Position numbers and translations under genes: made by a program | Notes under the pieces: generated by a model | Database searches by the model: none | The model's input: only the letters and a program-made list of their open reading frames with translations | What the model was told of the DNA's origin: nothing | Part shown: one piece after another, positions 35,560 through 46,759 of the stretch | How positions within the stretch are numbered: position 1 is the first letter of the stretch | How the letters are laid out: each line of letters starts with the position of its first letter | Source: Metallyticus violacea | Lineage: Eukaryota; Arthropoda; Insecta; Mantodea; Metallyticidae | Reading direction: 5' to 3' | Assembly (NCBI GenBank): GCA_030762175.1 | Contig: CM060837.1 | Coordinates: 6,280,001 to 6,344,000, forward strand | DNA: 64,000 nucleotides

Positions 35560-36360
35560 TGAACAGACAGGCATTGACATCCAAATTAAGAGAGAGACTG
35601 AAACCTATAGAGCTGAGCTCCATTTGGATGACGGGCCAGAGGAATTGAAAAAGGAAGGTTAGGGATCGCTTGCGGGATATGGATAGGCAGCAAACAAATG
35701 CGCAATACAGAGAGATGGTTTCGCTGGAAGTACAGTCGGGGTTTAAATCGGGATGGGGAATGGATCAGTACATCAAAACATGAACTAAATTCATTAGATA
35801 GGGGCTCGCAAGGTTCAAACTGGGGGCATGGCGAATATTAAGATCACCGACAAATATGAGCGGAGAATTTGTCCTATCTGTGAGGAGGGGGAACGGCTGA
35901 ATGTAAAGGTACGAAAGAAACTATCTAGCGCACTCTTTTACAGGACCGAACAGAGAGAAAGGGTCATGCCGGGCTTTGCTGGCAGGCATGGAAGGAGAAT
36001 GGAGATTAGGCAAATATCTGATGAAAGTGGAACAACTCAAGTCTGTAAAGGCTGATAACTGGGTAGGGGGTGGGGGAAAACAAATCAACCGAGTTCAGAT
36101 GTGTGTAGTGCATAATGGGATTTCTTTATAAGTTTATACGTATTTTCAAAATTTTATAAGTTATTATTCTGGTATTTCTCATTTTATTTCATTTTATTGG
36201 GGAATATATATCATATTTATATCTTATTGTGAATATCTAATACAATATCTTGTGCTAAATCAAACATAACAAGGGTATCTAAAAGCACGTACGGCCAGTT
36301 GTACCTTGCGCTTGGTGAAGTTGTTTTGTATTGTGTTGGTGCTACTGTAACAAATATACT
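35560..36360 (+). mobile_element. Zinc-knuckle LINE, 3' part, second subfamily
   Basis: Broken ORF2 C-terminus: RDRLRDMDRQQTNAQYREM, then ARFKLGAW, then in another frame YERRICPICEEGERL, the start of a C-x2-C knuckle with both Cys kept. It is clearly related to, but diverged from, the two LINE tails at 28 and 50 kb (LRLGAW, PLCGE). An AGCACGTACGGCCAGTTGT string near 36290 matches their 3' UTR AGCATGTACGGCC, so the copy probably extends to about 36360. Confidence 0.65.
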
Positions 36361-37351
36361 CCTATTAGTTCTACTTTTTGACAACACCTAGAAAAGTGGT
36401 CAAATGTAGACCTTATCTGTGGGAAGCCATGCATTCTACAGTGCGATGGCGATAATTTCAACGTACTTTATGTTAGTAGACATGAATGAAATTCGTTCAT
36501 GTAAAAATTTCTTGCCAACGGCCAACAACTACAGTACATGCTATCAGTATAGACGCGCTTAACAGATCAGTTTATTTTATTTTATGTTATACGATAACAG
36601 TGGTCAATATTCCTAAACCAAAATATAACGGTATTATCATTTACGCGGAATAGGATAATGCCCAAACCCATACAGAGTCCCAGTGTGGTACTAAAAAATG
36701 TAATTATCATTAATAACACAAATATAACAAAGTTAACCCTTAAAACCGCCTTAATTATTTATATATCAAACTGCACTGCAACATAATTTCAAATTATATT
36801 CCTCGACATGGTGGACTGCAAATATTATAAAGCCATGGTCTAAACATAACCTCACTCAATTTATAAAATAACGTTTATTAATAAACAAGAGAAGTTCTCG
36901 TTTACAAAGCATGCAAAAGAGGGAAAAATTAATCAGGGTTTTGTTTCGCTGGCTTTTTTCCCCCCACCCGACCTGTAAAAAACTCATTAAAAATGGTAAA
37001 GCTGTAATAATGACAAACGCAGGTAAACAAGGCTTGTTATTAAACCAGCAATGTTTTACTGTCAGCAACAGTATTTGCGTTGTTACACACACGCGCGAAT
37101 TAAACAAAATACTTCACTATAATTTCGGGACAAACTTAAAATAATGAACATTTATTTAAAGTGACACTTTCCAACATCCTACAGAAATTTTCACTCCACG
37201 AAAATTGTAAAATGTTTATAGAAAGACTGACCTCCTTAATCCTGGTGTCCAGCCTGCCGTGTATTTCTATATTTTTATACATAAATCTAGGCATATCATG
37301 GATTCATGTTGAATAATTTATCCCGTAGAGGGAAACTTGTCCATTCCCTAT
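36361..37351. other. AT-rich intergenic DNA
   Basis: No gene recognised. Two overlapping frames of 77-83 codons at 36856-37144 lie on opposite strands and have no known content. Confidence 0.4.
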
Positions 37352-37868
37352 ATACGAGGGTAGGTCAATAAGTTTCCCGTCTAACCGTTTTCTAGGTATG
37401 ATAAAGATTAAAACTATATTTCACTTTTTAATATAATTACCCTTTATTGCAATACGCTTCTCACATCTTTGAATTAACATTTAAACACCCCCCCCCCAAT
37501 ATTCAGAAGTTTTGACTGAAAAATGGGCATTAACAACATCCATCACTTCTTCGTCACACTTAAATTTCCTTCCTTGAAGATTCTTCTTGAGTTTTGAGAA
37601 GAGGAAATAGTCACTGGGAGTTAGATCTGTGCTGTAGGGTGGATGGTCGACCTCCTCGTAGTCACATTTCTTCACAGCTTCCTTTGTAACAAGAGCTGTG
37701 TGCACAGGCGCGTTGTCGTGAAGATGGCGCACACCACCACTAAGTTTTCCTCGCTTTTTCTCTTCGATGGAAGCACGCTGTCTGTGCAGTACGCCAGCAT
37801 AGTACTCCCCATTTACTGTGGTGTTCCTCTCCTTGAAGTCAATGAAGAGTATTCCTCGACAGTTACCT
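37352..37868 (-). mobile_element. Mariner-like element, family A copy 2 (3' half)
   Basis: Minus strand. The end at 37354 reads ACGAGGGTAGGTCAATAAGT inward, preceded by TA. The copy covers the 3' untranslated part and the C-terminal half of the transposase, then stops abruptly at about 37868. A C-run at 37488 (a G-run in the element) lies at the same place as the G-run in the 9 kb copy. Confidence 0.9.
37481..37868 (-). pseudogene. Mariner transposase C-terminal half, best preserved
   Basis: Uninterrupted from CRGILFIDFKERNTTVNGEY through LHDNAPVHTALVTKEA and HPPYSTDLTPSDYFLFSKLK to SVKTSEYW. The second catalytic Asp (HDNA) and the third (SDYF) are separated by 34 residues, giving the D34D part of the mariner signature. 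The DET segment with the first Asp is absent, because the element is truncated upstream. The 20 or so residues ahead of CRGIL are unrelated flanking sequence. Confidence 0.88.
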
Positions 37869-38224
37869 AATTTTAGTGTGAAGAAAAACAGAATCATGTT
37901 CAGCACTTATTTCATTACACAAAATGGAAAATAATCGTGAATTAATAGCTCTGGACTTAATGGAGTTGATAACTTTCATTTAAAACTGTATTCTGAATCT
38001 GCCGCAAACTACATACTGACATTTTAACAAACAAAAACTTGCATTCAACAACAATAATGTAACTACACTGCTTTCTTAACTGCAAATGCACTCTCAGCTA
38101 AACAAATAACAAAATGTATCCCATTGTTACCTGATTAAATATATTCAACTTCTGCTCTGTTGCATTCTTTTTTTAACAATGTAAATCATAATCCATTGTT
38201 TCCATTTAGTTATAGTAGAACTGT

Positions 38225-39205
38225 CATATACCGTACTTGCCAAAAAATGTATACGCACTTTCACAGTAGATGTCTATTTAATATGTTTCAAAGTTGGACC
38301 GAAAAACAACAGTAATGTGTAGTATGATGTTCTGTAAACAGATGTGACACATTACGTTATGATAGCGTTGACTACAACCAAATGGAGCCAAGATTATCGT
38401 TTGAACAGCGGAAAGCAATTTTGAAGTGGTATGGAAAACCGAGAATGTTGTTGAAGTTCAAAGACAATGAAGACGTGTCTACAGAACAGAACCGTCAACG
38501 CGAGTAACAACTGCACGCATTCGAGACAAAGTTGAGACTCGTATGCGATCTTCCCAAGGGCAGATTTGGGAGACTTCGCACAGCAACACGCCCCGCGTCC
38601 TCGGCCATGGTTTTGAAATGTTTTGAGCACTCACCACAGTAATCTACAAAGCAATGTGCACGTCAGACTGGGATTAGCAGAACCAGCACATGTCGTATTA
38701 TTAAAACAGCAAAGTTGTAAGTTTTCATCACAAGACTTTTGCATGCATTAAACGAAGATGACCGTGATCGGAGAATGCAGTACTGTGAGTGGTTTCGGAA
38801 CATGGTGCAAGAGGATGAGGCCTTTGTAGGGAAAGTTGTTTGGTCCGATGATGCCAATTTAAGTTGAAGGAACTGTTAACCGGCATAACTGTCTACTGGT
38901 GTGCAAACATTCCACATGTTATTTTGGAAAAGGCTGTTAATTTACAAGGATTTAATGTTTCGTGTGAGTTGTCATCTATGGGTCTAATTGGAGCATTCTT
39001 TTTTGAAAGAACAGTAACTGACCCAGTGTACCTGAACAACATATGCACATTGTCTTACCCGCCATTCATATGGAAATGCGGAATTAAACTTACAACAGGA
39101 TAGTGCACCACCACATTACCACCGAGATGTACTTTGATAACAATCTTCCAAGACATTGGATAGGACGAAGAGTTCCAATTGAGTTTTTAGTGCGTGAGTC
39201 ATTGT
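38225..39205 (+). mobile_element. Tc1/mariner-like DDE element (DUF4817-type), copy 1
   Basis: The 5' leader 38228-38380 is closely similar to 44447-44620 (GCCAAAAAATGTATACGCAC, TGATGTTCTGTAAACAGA), so both belong to one family, TIR included. The coding part follows. The very end of the 5' inverted repeat and the whole 3' end are not visible. Confidence 0.8.
38382..39200 (+). pseudogene. DDE transposase relic, copy 1
   Basis: From a plausible ATG at 38382: RLSFEQRKAILKWYGK (N-terminal HTH), a stop, KQCARQTGISRTSTCRI, a stop, [32 protein letters not shown] (first catalytic Asp retained in SDDA), [26 protein letters not shown], then frame changes to [12 protein letters not shown] (second Asp region). 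The last part, WIGRRVPIEF, is in another frame. The third acidic residue region is missing. At least three stops and two shifts make it non-coding. Confidence 0.8.
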
Positions 39206-40999
39206 TTATCAGCTGTTGTGTCCTTGTAAAATTTAGCTTAGCTTTTCATTGTCACTTAGCTTTCATAGACTACTATCACTAACACTCATAGCTAATTATA
39301 GGCATGAAGGAACAGCTAAGGCCGCTAAACGCAAGACATGTCAAGTAGTGTTATGTAAGAAAAACAAAACAAAGACAGTTGTTCGACTTGTAGAATCAAA
39401 ACTCTGCAGAAAGTATTATATCAATATATCTGAGAATGTTTCAATGTAACAACTTTCTGCATAGATATAACTCGTGTTTGTATAACTTATGTCTTTTTGG
39501 TACAAATAATTTATTACAACAGAGCATAGAACAAACCTAATTGTTATAATACAATATTTGTTATCTTCGAGAAAACATGTCCTTATACTTGATTTTTTTA
39601 AACTAAAAACCATCATTAAATGGATAGGCAAAGGGGCCTGGGGACATAATGCGTTAAACATACGTGAAACATGAGCAAAAACCATGAACATGAAAATGTC
39701 TGAAACCATAAGCTCGCTTCAAGCTGGATTCGAACCTGGCTTGCAATTAGAAGTAAAATGGTTCCCTCTATACCATCACAGTAGGCTAAAAGGCGATAAG
39801 GGAAAATGCTATAGTCTGACCGCTAAGGGGGTGCTTGAGGCTAGAACGCTATAGCGCTGCACTACTTTAAACAGTAATATTTTAATAACCAAAGCCGCCC
39901 ATTCAACAAAAGCGCTGCACCTTGTTATTCTTACGCACTCTCTACCTATTAACAACGCCCAACCTTATACAGCAAACTGTCGTCAACTTTAGATGTGAAA
40001 CGCTACTACATGCGCTAAATCCACAACAGTAGATCCCAGAGTCCGGGCTTCAAGGAACAGTATTATCTCTAACACCAGTGGGATCGCCTTGTCATCTCGT
40101 GCGCAGATAATGGGATTATTGTCGGAAATGGATTTCAGCTCCGTATTCAATTTGCCACGTTTGAATAATACAGCCGGCTTTAAGGCACTGCTGAATTCTC
40201 TTCGGCATTTTCTTTACAAAGAATTCGGCTCACTGCGTTCAATTAATAATGATATTGGCAGTTAATTAAACTAGATGTTTGGGTATAATCCTTTCATGAA
40301 TACTAATTGTGGTATTACATGGTGCATTATAGAGGTTTAGGCCTGTTCTTATAATAGTAGCTTCTAATAATTCATTCAAATTACTGATGCGAGCTAGCTC
40401 TTTCGGCATAAGCGTGCATTACAGCATTCACTGAAGGTTCCCTGGCCGCTACTGTGCTGTTTCTTGTTACTATGAGAACATTAAATGCTTTTATCGTGCG
40501 TTACGACGGGCGCAAATTCCCCACATGCTGCGCTCTACGAAAAGTTCAGCATTATTAACAAATGCCTGTTTAGATTATTTACTTTTTTCGCAGTTAGTAG
40601 AAAATATTGTTACCTTTAAAGTTTTTTCAACTTTATTCACTTGTGATATAACTATGTTTGGATCTTAACTATAGGGGGCCATGGAATTTACAAGAGAATT
40701 GGTTCATATGTTGATACATCTGTGACAGGCATTTGTTTGATATACAAATGTATTTTTTCATATAGTAAGAAGTCTATAAAATTTAATATCGCAAGAGTGA
40801 AAGTGAATTTTGTGAAAAATGGATTAAACACGAAATACAGCTCATAACAAGTGAGTATTATTTTCTTCGTTTTCAACAATTAGGAAATGAACTACTGAAG
40901 TAAACAGGATCGAAACATAAAGAATGTCCAAAAAGCACAACAGCAACAACAAAATTCATTCATTAACATATCAGATGACCGGCGAGTAAATGTGTAAAA
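39206..40999. other. Intergenic DNA, no gene
   Basis: AT-rich. It includes a tRNA-like remnant (39720-39787) and a GC-richer part near 39880-40130 without recognised content. Confidence 0.4.
39720..39787 (-). repeat. tRNA-like remnant (Arg-UCU-like loop)
   Basis: On the minus strand: GATGGTATAGAGGGAACC (A-box region), loop CTTCTAA and B-box CCAGGTTCGAATCC, in tRNA spacing. The loop matches that of SINE A. Stems are imperfect, so a SINE-head fragment is more likely than a gene. Confidence 0.4.
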
Positions 41000-41878
41000 T
41001 GTTTGATGCTATAGTCATCTCAAAGGAAAGTGTAGTATATCTTACATGAAGAATTGCACATGGAACGCCTGTGCATATAAAACCCATTTGTACTATGAAA
41101 ATATCGCAACAGTGTTTGGAGCGTGTTCAAAACTGATGATAAACTACAACGCTGGCCCTCAGCTAGACTTTAAGACCAAGAAACAGTAAAAAAGTAACAC
41201 GAAGCTACCTAGGGCTGTATGGAGGGTGTGGTACACAGTTAAATGTTATTTCTGGCCAAATATTGAGCAAAAATATTGTAAATATGCATTGTCGTGGTGA
41301 AGGCGTCAACAAAATGGATGCAGGTTGGGGTGTTTTCGTCGGACGCTCAAAACAGTGTTGTGTAACTCTCAACTAGCCGCTGTTTTTGTAAGTCATTTTA
41401 CAACAGTAGAACAACGAAGTCACTATAATCTTTCCTTCCTACCACACAACTTAGGTCGTCTAGGTGGTTTTCAAACTGAGATCTGTTTGCTTTTCGGATC
41501 GTATTGATACAAAGTATCATGGAATTCAGATATACCTTGCCATGCTCCGCTACCAAACGCTGAAACTCCCAACATGCCTCATTCGCACCATCTTCTGTTC
41601 AGGGGCGTCAGCAGTGTCGGCACCCATCTGTCACAGACGCGTCTCATGTGTAAGGGGTTGTACAAAATGATGAATACATTACCATGAGAAATCTGGGAAC
41701 ATGTATACCACTTTATCTACTATTATTCTTAGATCTTCCGAATATGGCCTCGTTCACTGCAGTGGTTGGAACACCTGGACCGCCCTGCTTTGTTGTTGAA
41801 GCACGGCCCTCCTTATACTCTTGGAACCACGAAATTGTGATTGATGTGGTAGTACTCATCGCAATATGCTAGCTGTAA
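41000..41878 (-). mobile_element. Mariner-like element relic, family I
   Basis: Minus strand. In order from 41860: STTSITISWFQEYKEGRAST (HTH end), then a degraded linker with RRVCDRWVPTLL (about 41640). Next come YQYDPKSKQ (about 41520), PRRPKLCGRKER (about 41460) and VTSLFYCCKMTY, and weak remains of the HDNA region near 41290. All are in shifting frames. Terminal repeats were not found. This is a separate lineage from families A-D in the window. Confidence 0.6.
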
Positions 41879-42186
41879 CATAACGTATGGTTCCGTACGG
41901 ATTTTTGCAGACGGAAGCAAAACGTCTGCTCTTCTCATGAAAAATTATTTGCCCATCTTACTTCCACTGTATAGTCAAGAAAAAATAATTCTCAATCTTA
42001 TTTCGTGTTTCCGTTTATATTTTGAACGAAACTTTGATCTATCATCAATGATTCGAAATAGCAGTCGAAACAGTTGACAGAAACCGGTAGTGCTTTGGTT
42101 CCATTTGGAGGAAAGGCTAGGCATCAAAACTTAACGAACGGTAAAGGAATTTAGCCTCGTAAGTAAGTAAAGAAGTCAAACCTCCA
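41879..42186. other. Intergenic DNA
   Basis: Nothing recognised; it ends at the SINE target duplication. Confidence 0.4.
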
Positions 42187-42196
42187 TTGCTGAACG

Positions 42197-42490
42197 TACC
42201 GCCACGGGTGGCCGAGGTCGTTAAGGCACGGACTCGTGAGCGGGAGGTCTGAGGTTCGAATCCCGCCAGGACCGTCCTCCCTGACTGGGGTTTTTTCCAG
42301 GTTTTCCTCAGTCTTCATAACTGGCAAATGCCGGGGAGATACCTAAACTTAGGCCTGGAACGCTTCCTTCCTTAAAAAAAAAATCCTTTCCCAATATATC
42401 ATTTCATCTCATGTATCATCAGTGTCCACCGCCTGTGGTGCCTCAGTAGTAAAAACGGGCGTTAAACACTACTCAAAAAAAAAAAAAAAA
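42197..42490 (+). mobile_element. SINE family B, full length with target duplication
   Basis: Flanked by the direct repeat TTGCTGAACG (42187-42196 and 42491-42500). Head: GGGTGGCCGAGGTCGTTAAG, a stretch GGACTCGTGAGCGGGAGGTC and B box GGTTCGAATCCCGCC, resembling a Ser/Leu-class tRNA. Body: CTGACTGGGG, TTTTCCAGGTTTTCCTCAGT, GGCAAATGCCGGGGAG and CTTAGGCCTGGAACG. Tail: CACCGCCTGTGGTGCCTCAG, ACGGGCGTTAAACAC, then poly-A of ~14. The intact duplication and A-tail make it one of the youngest insertions here. Confidence 0.95.
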
Positions 42491-42500
42491 TTGCTGAACG

Positions 42501-44438
42501 CAAAGTTTCATCTAAATAAACAATATTGAGAAAAATGGCCCTCAATTCCTTACTTTTCCTTAAGAATTTAAATATTTTATAAACCACGTCCGAACTTTCC
42601 ATTAAGAATTTCTTTTCCTGTGAATTTTTTACATACCTAAAACTTATTTTCTTCAAGATTTCTCTTAAAAACTCCATATACGCCCCTTAAACAAATTTTT
42701 CTTTATTAAAATAACTTAAATATTTAGTAAAAAAAATCAGTTGTACATAACAAATGTAGCACATATTTTATGTTGGGGACAGTGAATGAATATATTATAG
42801 TTTAACTGAGTTCTATTCGTACATTTCTTTCCTGGAGTCCATAGGAAAGAAATCGACTGATAAAACACAACAATACTATTATGATATTTAAGGCAAATGC
42901 ATAGTTCTACAATTCCAACATTTTGACGATTTTTTAACAAAACCAACGAAGTAAACCGTACCAATTCACTAGCAAAAAGAGATTTGACTTCGACACAAGC
43001 AAGCAATCACGCCTTGACGTGAAACCATGTAAAAGGATGCGATACAAAGGAAGGGATGCAAACTGTCTGATATTTCCAAAAATTATGACTAAAAACAATT
43101 GTTGTCCCTAATGATTTTACCATCCGTGGAAGACAAAGACAGTAGAAAACATGCAAACTTAAATCTAATGAACTCTAGCTTATTTAATGCCTGTCAGTAA
43201 TTTCGATCGATAATCTACACGTCTAAATTCAAACACTTATTGATTAATAGTAAAAGCATAATAGTTTTGCTTAATTCTTTGAAAACACCTGCAGAAATTA
43301 ATCTTGTTTCATTAGCAAGCGAAAGAAATAGATTACTGACTTCGGTTAAGTTCGGCAGACAAAGTGAAGTTAAGATTCCATTTGAGTTTGGACACACAGT
43401 AGAGGAATTCACATTAAAAATTAAATAATATATAGGAAACTATCACTAAACATGAATCTGGCGGATGAATTTCAAACAACTGCAAGTTTAATCTGAGAAG
43501 GCACATTTTCAAAGCCTCCTGTATCTCGCAGACACGTACAATTTAAATACACATTCAACTGTTTCTAACTCTAACCTATTTCTTGATATGCGGCACCCTT
43601 TTCCATTTGCTACGGCATTTAATTTTCCGCCCAAAAACGCAGAAAATGATGACACGAATCTCAAGACCACCCCAGTCATATTATTATTTAATTAATTAAC
43701 ATCTATTACATGCCTAATTTCTTGAGGAGTGTCGTCTTCAGATAATTATCTCCAAAGCAATTTCCTTGTCTCGTTTTCATTATTTACAACTATCACCATC
43801 ACGACCTAATTAAAGATTCTTATCAGCGCGTAGCTGCGGCCACAAGAACGACTAACGAACAGCCATTGAAGAGGTGAGAAGAATACAACAATTATGTAAT
43901 TAGGAAAATTATACAAGACTACCGCAAAGGGGAACATCTTTTTTATGTCGACATTTTATTTTTCCATCTTAAAGGGTCACACCTACTTTTGTACCGGTTT
44001 TTCAGTCCCCACCACCTTGACGTAAAGGAAAAGTAAACATAGATATACATCTGTCATTTTGAGCTGAAAGGTTATGCTAATAAGTTCCCAATACCAGCTT
44101 AACAGCGATAAATCTCCCGCATTAGGCGTTCATTTCTGTAACACAGTTTGTTACGGTTAAGTAGCTTTTAACTTGATCACCATATGAAGAGATGACTGTG
44201 TAACCTAGGCATTATTGTTTGACGTAAATTAAGAAGCAATATTTGACTTGAGTAATATTTTCCTCTCACATTTTATAACCGTATTCTTTTGTGCCTCAAA
44301 CTTAATACATAAAAGTTTTTTTTTTTTTTACCTCTCCAATATATCACTAACATTTTCCTAGGTGTTATTAGGTGATTTCAAGAATACGTAACTTTTATTA
44401 TTGTTCTTAATTGAATGATTATTGATCCTGGCGTAAAC
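42501..44438. other. Intergenic DNA, no assigned gene
   Basis: Almost 2 kb of AT-rich sequence. A 62-codon plus-strand frame (43240-43428) has a protein-like composition (PAEINLVSLASERNRLLTSV), but I recognise no family and see no promoter or splice context. Confidence 0.4.
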
Positions 44439-44732
44439 TACAGAGGGTGCCAAAAATGTATACACACTTACACAGTAGATATCTATTTAATGTATTTCAA
44501 AGTTGGATCAAAAAACAACAATATGTAGTATGATGTTCTGTAAACAGACGTGACTCACATACATTATGATAGCGTTGCTAGGTGACAGGTAAATCAACAA
44601 TGAACAAATGCAGCCAAGATTATCGTATGATGTTCTGTAAATAGATGTGATGTCACCCACTATGAAGTATATTCAAAACCGAATCTTCAATTTCAAAGTT
44701 GTGAATTACATTGCAAAACCTTACGTGATGGT

Positions 44733-44910
44733 AAACCCGGCCAGGATCGATGGATTTTTCGGGCGTAAAAATCCTAAGTATGGCTTCCTTCGGAAGGGAA
44801 GCAAGGCCGTGGGTCCAGTGTCGTACATTTACGGCACGAGAAAGAACTTCAAGTCTGAAAGAAGAGGCCTCTGAGCAAAATTTGTCGGTCGTTTCACGCC
44901 CTGAATTGAA
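44733..44910 (+). mobile_element. SINE family A fragment inside the DDE element
   Basis: Begins within the B box (AAACCCGGCCAGGATCGATG) and runs through the body to TTTCACGCCCTGAATTGAA. The first ~55 bases of the head and the tail are missing. Abrupt edges without a clear target duplication suggest loss by deletion or a template-switch insertion. Confidence 0.88.
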
Positions 44911-45082
44911 ATATAAGTGTAGTACAGTTAAAAGTAAAGGAAAATAAACTCAGTATGTATCTGACTGTCACGGCTAGTTCAATGAAATTCACAAGACGAT
45001 TAGCGGTTGAATTTCGAACAATGCCACGTCGGTCAATCCAAAGGATATTGCATCAGCAGAAGTCGAAAGTCTGACACATGGT

Positions 45083-45970
45083 TTGTTGGAAGATGATCCA
45101 GATATTTGGGAGATTATGCTCGATCAGTATCTATATGACCCCAATTTCTTTCAAAATGTTATGTTATCGGGACATATCTGTACTTGTTGTAACACGGAAA
45201 ACTATCACGTTGTTTTGGAGGAAGAACTAAATCAACCCGGCGCAATATCGCCACGTGGTGTAATTGGACCTTACTTTATTGATGGAAATTTCGATAGTTA
45301 CAAGTACTTTGCTCCACTTCAAGATTGATTGATTGATTTACTTATTTATTTATGGACGCTCTTTAACAGCTCAAGTCATCAGCGTCCCATTCAACTCAGG
45401 GCGTGAAACGGCCGACAAATTTTGCTCAAAGGCCTCTCTTTCAGGCTTGAGGTTCTTTTTCGTACCGTAAATGTACAACACGGGATCCACGGCTTTACTT
45501 CCCTTCCAAAGGAAGCCATACTTAGGATTTTTACGCCCCGAAAAAATTCATCGGTCCTGGCCGGGTTCGAACCCGCGATCTTGGGTTTAGGATGCAAGTA
45601 TGGTAACCACTACACCACCAGGACCGACCCCACTTCAAGAGGTTACACCAGAAATCATCATGCATTTGGACAACTTTGATCAACTCTACTTCCAGCATGA
45701 TGGAGCTCCTGTGCATTACGTTACATTTGTTCAGGCTACGCTGATAATGTCTTCAATAGAAGGGTGATTGGACGATTTGCAGCAATTGAATTTTCACCAC
45801 GATACCCTGACCTTATCTTAATGTATTTATTCCTTTGGGGTTCGATTAAAGATGCAGTGTATGAAAGGAAACCACAAACTGTTGAAGAACTCACTATTTA
45901 CATTGAGGACGCATTTCACGATCTCGATAACAATATTCAGCTTTGTTGCGTGTGTATCAGAGTGTTCTAG
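45083..45970 (+). pseudogene. DDE transposase relic, copy 2, split by a SINE
   Basis: The segment before the SINE reads MLEDDPDIWEIMLDQYL... then HICTCCNTENYHVV and GVIGPYFIDGNF. It is interrupted at 45324-45629 by SINE A and resumes ITPEIIMHLDNFDQLYFQ, HDGAPVHYV (second catalytic Asp). Frames then shift through RFAAIEFSPRYPDL and LFLWGSIKDAVYERKPQTVE. The WSDE segment with the first Asp and the N-terminal HTH are lost. Confidence 0.8.
45324..45629 (-). mobile_element. SINE family A, full length with 10-bp target duplication
   Basis: Inserted into the DDE transposase relic. CCACTTCAAG is duplicated at 45314-45323 and 45630-45639. On the minus strand it has the head GGTCGGTCCTGGTGGTGTAG, loop region and B box GGGTTCGAACCC. 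The body reaches GGACGCTGATGACTTGAGCT, and the tail is of AATC repeats (TAAATCAATCAATCAAT). Confidence 0.95.
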
Positions 45971-46087
45971 GTAGACCCTAACGGTGTATTAATGTATAAG
46001 GAAAACAGTTTGAAGATAAAAAAAAAGGTGAAATCCTTTTTTAACGGAAATTCACTGAGTGTATAGTTACTTTTGCGCCACCCTGTA

Positions 46088-46759
46088 AAACTTTTCTTTA
46101 TAATTTACCTAATAAGGTGTATCAAAATTGTGCACAGTTTTGATTGGTCATTTTCCATCAAGTAAGGTTTTCCTCCGAACGCTTAAAACCTTCCGTTTGT
46201 TAAATGCAACAATAATTACTCTAGAGGTCAGTATGCTTTGTTTGATGCTTTTTTGTTCATTAATATTTTTATATAAATTTTCCCTTTAAGATCTTTCTGT
46301 ATTGCATTAAGTATCGTTTAACTTGGTCAGTACTTGGCTGGGTGATTGCAACTGTTTCGCCAGCATAATGTCGTAAGTTTCTAATAACCCTCGAAGTTCC
46401 ATGGCGTTATATAACCTCTTTGAAACATTTTCTGGGTCACAAAACAACACTATATCATATGGACATGTTTGCTGTTTGGCGATAAATTAATTTCATGCGT
46501 CAACCCCTGTGCTTTTTGCACTTTAACTGCTGTTATTTATTACATTGTCACGAACAGCAGAAATAAATGGAGTTGTGAAATATAAGATTAAAATAATAAA
46601 CTGTCTGCAGTTGTTTACTATTAATCTTTATCTCCCTATCCATGAGTGAGTTGTAATTAATTTACAACAGGAATTTTTATATTAAACTGCTGCCCTTTTT
46701 AAGAAAACAGAGTTCGATTTCAATGATATGAAAATATTATCTTTTTAGTCGTATATTTA
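46088..46759. other. Intergenic DNA between two transposons
   Basis: No gene or shared repeat recognised. Confidence 0.4.

Larger units (their letters stand above)
44441..46085 (+). mobile_element. Near-complete Tc1/mariner-like DDE element, copy 2, with TA duplication
   Basis: Starts CAGAGGGTGCCAAAAATGTA and ends with the imperfect inverse CAGGGTGGCGCAAAAGTAAC (minus strand from 46085). TA stands on both sides (44439-44440, 46086-46087). Subtracting the two SINE A segments leaves about 1.16 kb, shorter than an intact element, so the coding region is partly deleted. A local duplication of GTATGATGTTCTGTAAACAG occurs 97 bases apart (44528 and 44625). It shares its leader with copy 1 at 38.2 kb. 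Confidence 0.85.

Noticed and set aside
43240..43428. 62-codon frame as a small protein gene
   Set aside because: Composition is plausible, but nothing supports transcription or homology.
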